DNA of 64,000 bases from Haloferax mucosum ATCC BAA-1512 (GTDB lineage Archaea > Halobacteriota > Halobacteria > Halobacteriales > Haloferacaceae). The translations under genes and the position numbers were made by a program. Position 1 is the first letter of the stretch, and every line of letters begins with the position of its first letter. Positions 62,874 through 64,000 of this stretch are shown here, piece after piece. Location: the NCBI RefSeq assembly GCF_000337815.1, contig NZ_AOLN01000006.1, positions 186,001 to 250,000 of the forward strand, given 5' to 3'. Under the pieces are notes generated by a model that was not told the origin of the DNA, searched no databases, and was given only the letters and a program-made list of their open reading frames with translations.

Positions 62874-63194
62874 CCTGGCGTGGTAACGAACGTTTGATTT
62901 GCAGTACTGTAAATATTACTTAACAATTATCAAGACTGATAAAGTTAAAAACACGAACCCATTACACGAATGAAAGCACACATCCGTTCAGTTGTGGTTC
63001 GAGTAATCAGACGGTCGAATCTCGCCGGGTGGCCGGGCTTGCGAACAGTTCAGCCCGAGTACGCGGTGTAAAAAAGATGGTGTAATTCCGGTCCGAAATG
63101 ACCGGATTCGACGCGAACCTGCGACCGACCGAAAAACGACCAGAGTACCGCCCCGGCCGGCCGACGATTTCCCGTCTGTCCGCCCAATCGACCG
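62874..63194. other. Intergenic region with a possible 33-codon frame
   Basis: 320 bases, AT-rich near 62900-62960. On the plus strand an ATG at 62970 begins a 33-residue frame (MKAHIRSVVVRVIRRSNLAG) ending at TAA 63071, with AAAGTTAAAA 27 bases before the ATG, the spacing of a leaderless gene. The frame is basic and may also be chance; it could equally be a short RNA. The rest is unannotated. Confidence 0.4.
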
Positions 63195-64000
63195 CTACTG
63201 CTCTCGAACCGTCAGCCAGAGGTAGACCTCTCGATAGGCGTTTTCGACGCTCGGTGACGTCGGAGGTTGGCCCCTGTAGAGGAGGTACGTCAACCGCAGG
63301 TTCTCACCAGTCATCGTCGGTTGAATCCGGTGGTCTCGGTGCCACGTCTCGTTGTGTTCGAGTCGCGGTGAGAACGTTTCGAGTTGGTCCGATTCGAGAA
63401 CGGTCGTCGAATTGTTCTCGGTTTCGACCCGCTGGAGCAACACGACCACAGTGTAGTTCACCGGCCGATGTTCCTGATTACCGACGCCGACGACGAGCGG
63501 TGCGGACTCGCCTCGGACGAGCGTTTCTGGGTAGTCGTCCGCCACGAGGTCGTCTTCGCCGTCCGCGGTGAGCAGATACAGTTCGCTGAAGGACTCGCCG
63601 TCTTTCGGTCCCGCCACGGCGTAGCCGACGCTCGCAGTTGCGAGGACGAGACTCAACACGAGCACGACGTTCAACACCGCGTCAGTCTTCGAGTCGGGTG
63701 CGAACAGTTCCGCCCGCACCGTCTCGAACCACGCCTCGTACGGGATGGCGAACCGTTCCGGTTCGGGGAGTGCGCGCCGCCGAATCAACGCGACGACAGC
63801 GGTGACGGCGGTGAAACCGCCGATTGCGACGAGAATCGGGACGAGTCGCAGTCCCCACGGGGTGAAGTTGAGCACGAGTCCGAAAAGCGGGACGGTGGCG
63901 ATACTCGTCCCGAACGAGAGCGTCGCCCGCTCGATGCCGTCGATACCGCGTTGGTCGTCCGGCGAATCCGTGGTCGGCCCGCGTTCGGGAAAGAGCGCGG
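63195..64000 (-). CDS. DUF1616 membrane protein (5' end outside window)
   Basis: The frame continues to the window edge without a start, reading ALFPERGPTTDSPDDQRGID, then ERATLSFGTSIATVPLFGLV and LNFTPWGLRLVPILVAIGGF, which is the DUF1616 layout. It has several membrane helices, a cytoplasmic loop (RRRALPEPERFAIPYEAWFE), and a C-terminal extracellular beta domain with RGESAPLVVGVGNQEHRPVN and the repeated RV-x-TEN pattern. Apparent start at 63875 is internal. DUF1616 proteins are common in haloarchaea; role unknown, possibly in cell surface maturation. Confidence 0.85.
   Translation of the reverse strand, partial: ALFPERGPTTDSPDDQRGIDGIERATLSFGTSIATVPLFGLVLNFTPWGLRLVPILVAIGGFTAVTAVVALIRRRALPEPERFAIPYEAWFETVRAELFAPDSKTDAVLNVVLVLSLVLATASVGYAVAGPKDGESFSELYLLTADGEDDLVADDYPETLVRGESAPLVVGVGNQEHRPVNYTVVVLLQRVETENNSTTVLESDQLETFSPRLEHNETWHRDHRIQPTMTGENLRLTYLLYRGQPPTSPSVENAYREVYLWLTVREQ

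Overview
The window is haloarchaeal chromosome, most likely a Haloferax close to H. volcanii. The evidence is the high GC content in third codon positions, the acidic proteins, and many leaderless genes with a TATA-like box about 27 bases before the start codon. Lineage markers include CetZ1, the rod-determining factor RdfA, an archaea-specific SMC-related protein, a HalOD1 protein, aIF5A with agmatinase and deoxyhypusine synthase, the coenzyme F420 genes cofC/cofG/cofH, and the archaeosine enzyme RaSEA. Identity to H. volcanii rests on remembered gene content and order, not on a search.

Layout. 0-5.9 kb: the tail of an ABC1/UbiB kinase, then aIF5A, agmatinase, a NIF3 protein and deoxyhypusine synthase (the aIF5A modification set), then a membrane-anchored nuclease-fold protein. 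6-9.8 kb: a decayed FilR1-type regulator, purine salvage (hpt) and an NCS2 nucleobase permease. 9.8-13.4 kb: a Cache chemotaxis transducer divergent from a voltage-gated K+ channel. 13.4-19 kb: FAH-family enzyme, aIF2-beta, an HhH protein, a universal stress protein, small membrane proteins and MsrB. 19-29.5 kb: a KaiC-like ATPase, oxidoreductases, a HAD hydrolase, a PHP protein with an 11-residue repeat tail, fused siroheme decarboxylase AhbA-AhbB, a TrpD2-like protein, an AstE/AspA deacylase, a BASS transporter, a cyclophilin, a ferredoxin and tRNA-Leu(TAA). 30-36.5 kb: a second transducer, a candidate structured RNA, a TrkA protein flanked by two stand-alone RAM-domain proteins, and an orphan E1-alpha. 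36.7-38.3 kb: a tiny C4HC3 zinc protein and an IS200/IS605-type TnpB-only element whose tnpB has no visible start codon.

40-48 kb: an NDUFA9-like protein, cetZ1 overlapping a secreted or membrane-anchored protein gene, and F420 synthesis (cofC, cofG, cofH) with two paralogous DUF457 membrane proteins. 48.8-53.5 kb: a sirtuin and a purine cluster (purC, purU, purS, purQ). 53.9-59 kb: RaSEA, a Tat lipoprotein, membrane proteins and an AzlCD exporter. 59.5-63 kb: HalOD1 protein, SMC-related protein and RdfA, a neighbourhood linked to rod/disk cell shape in H. volcanii. The window ends inside a DUF1616 membrane protein. Apart from the TnpB element there is no CRISPR array, prophage or plasmid signature.
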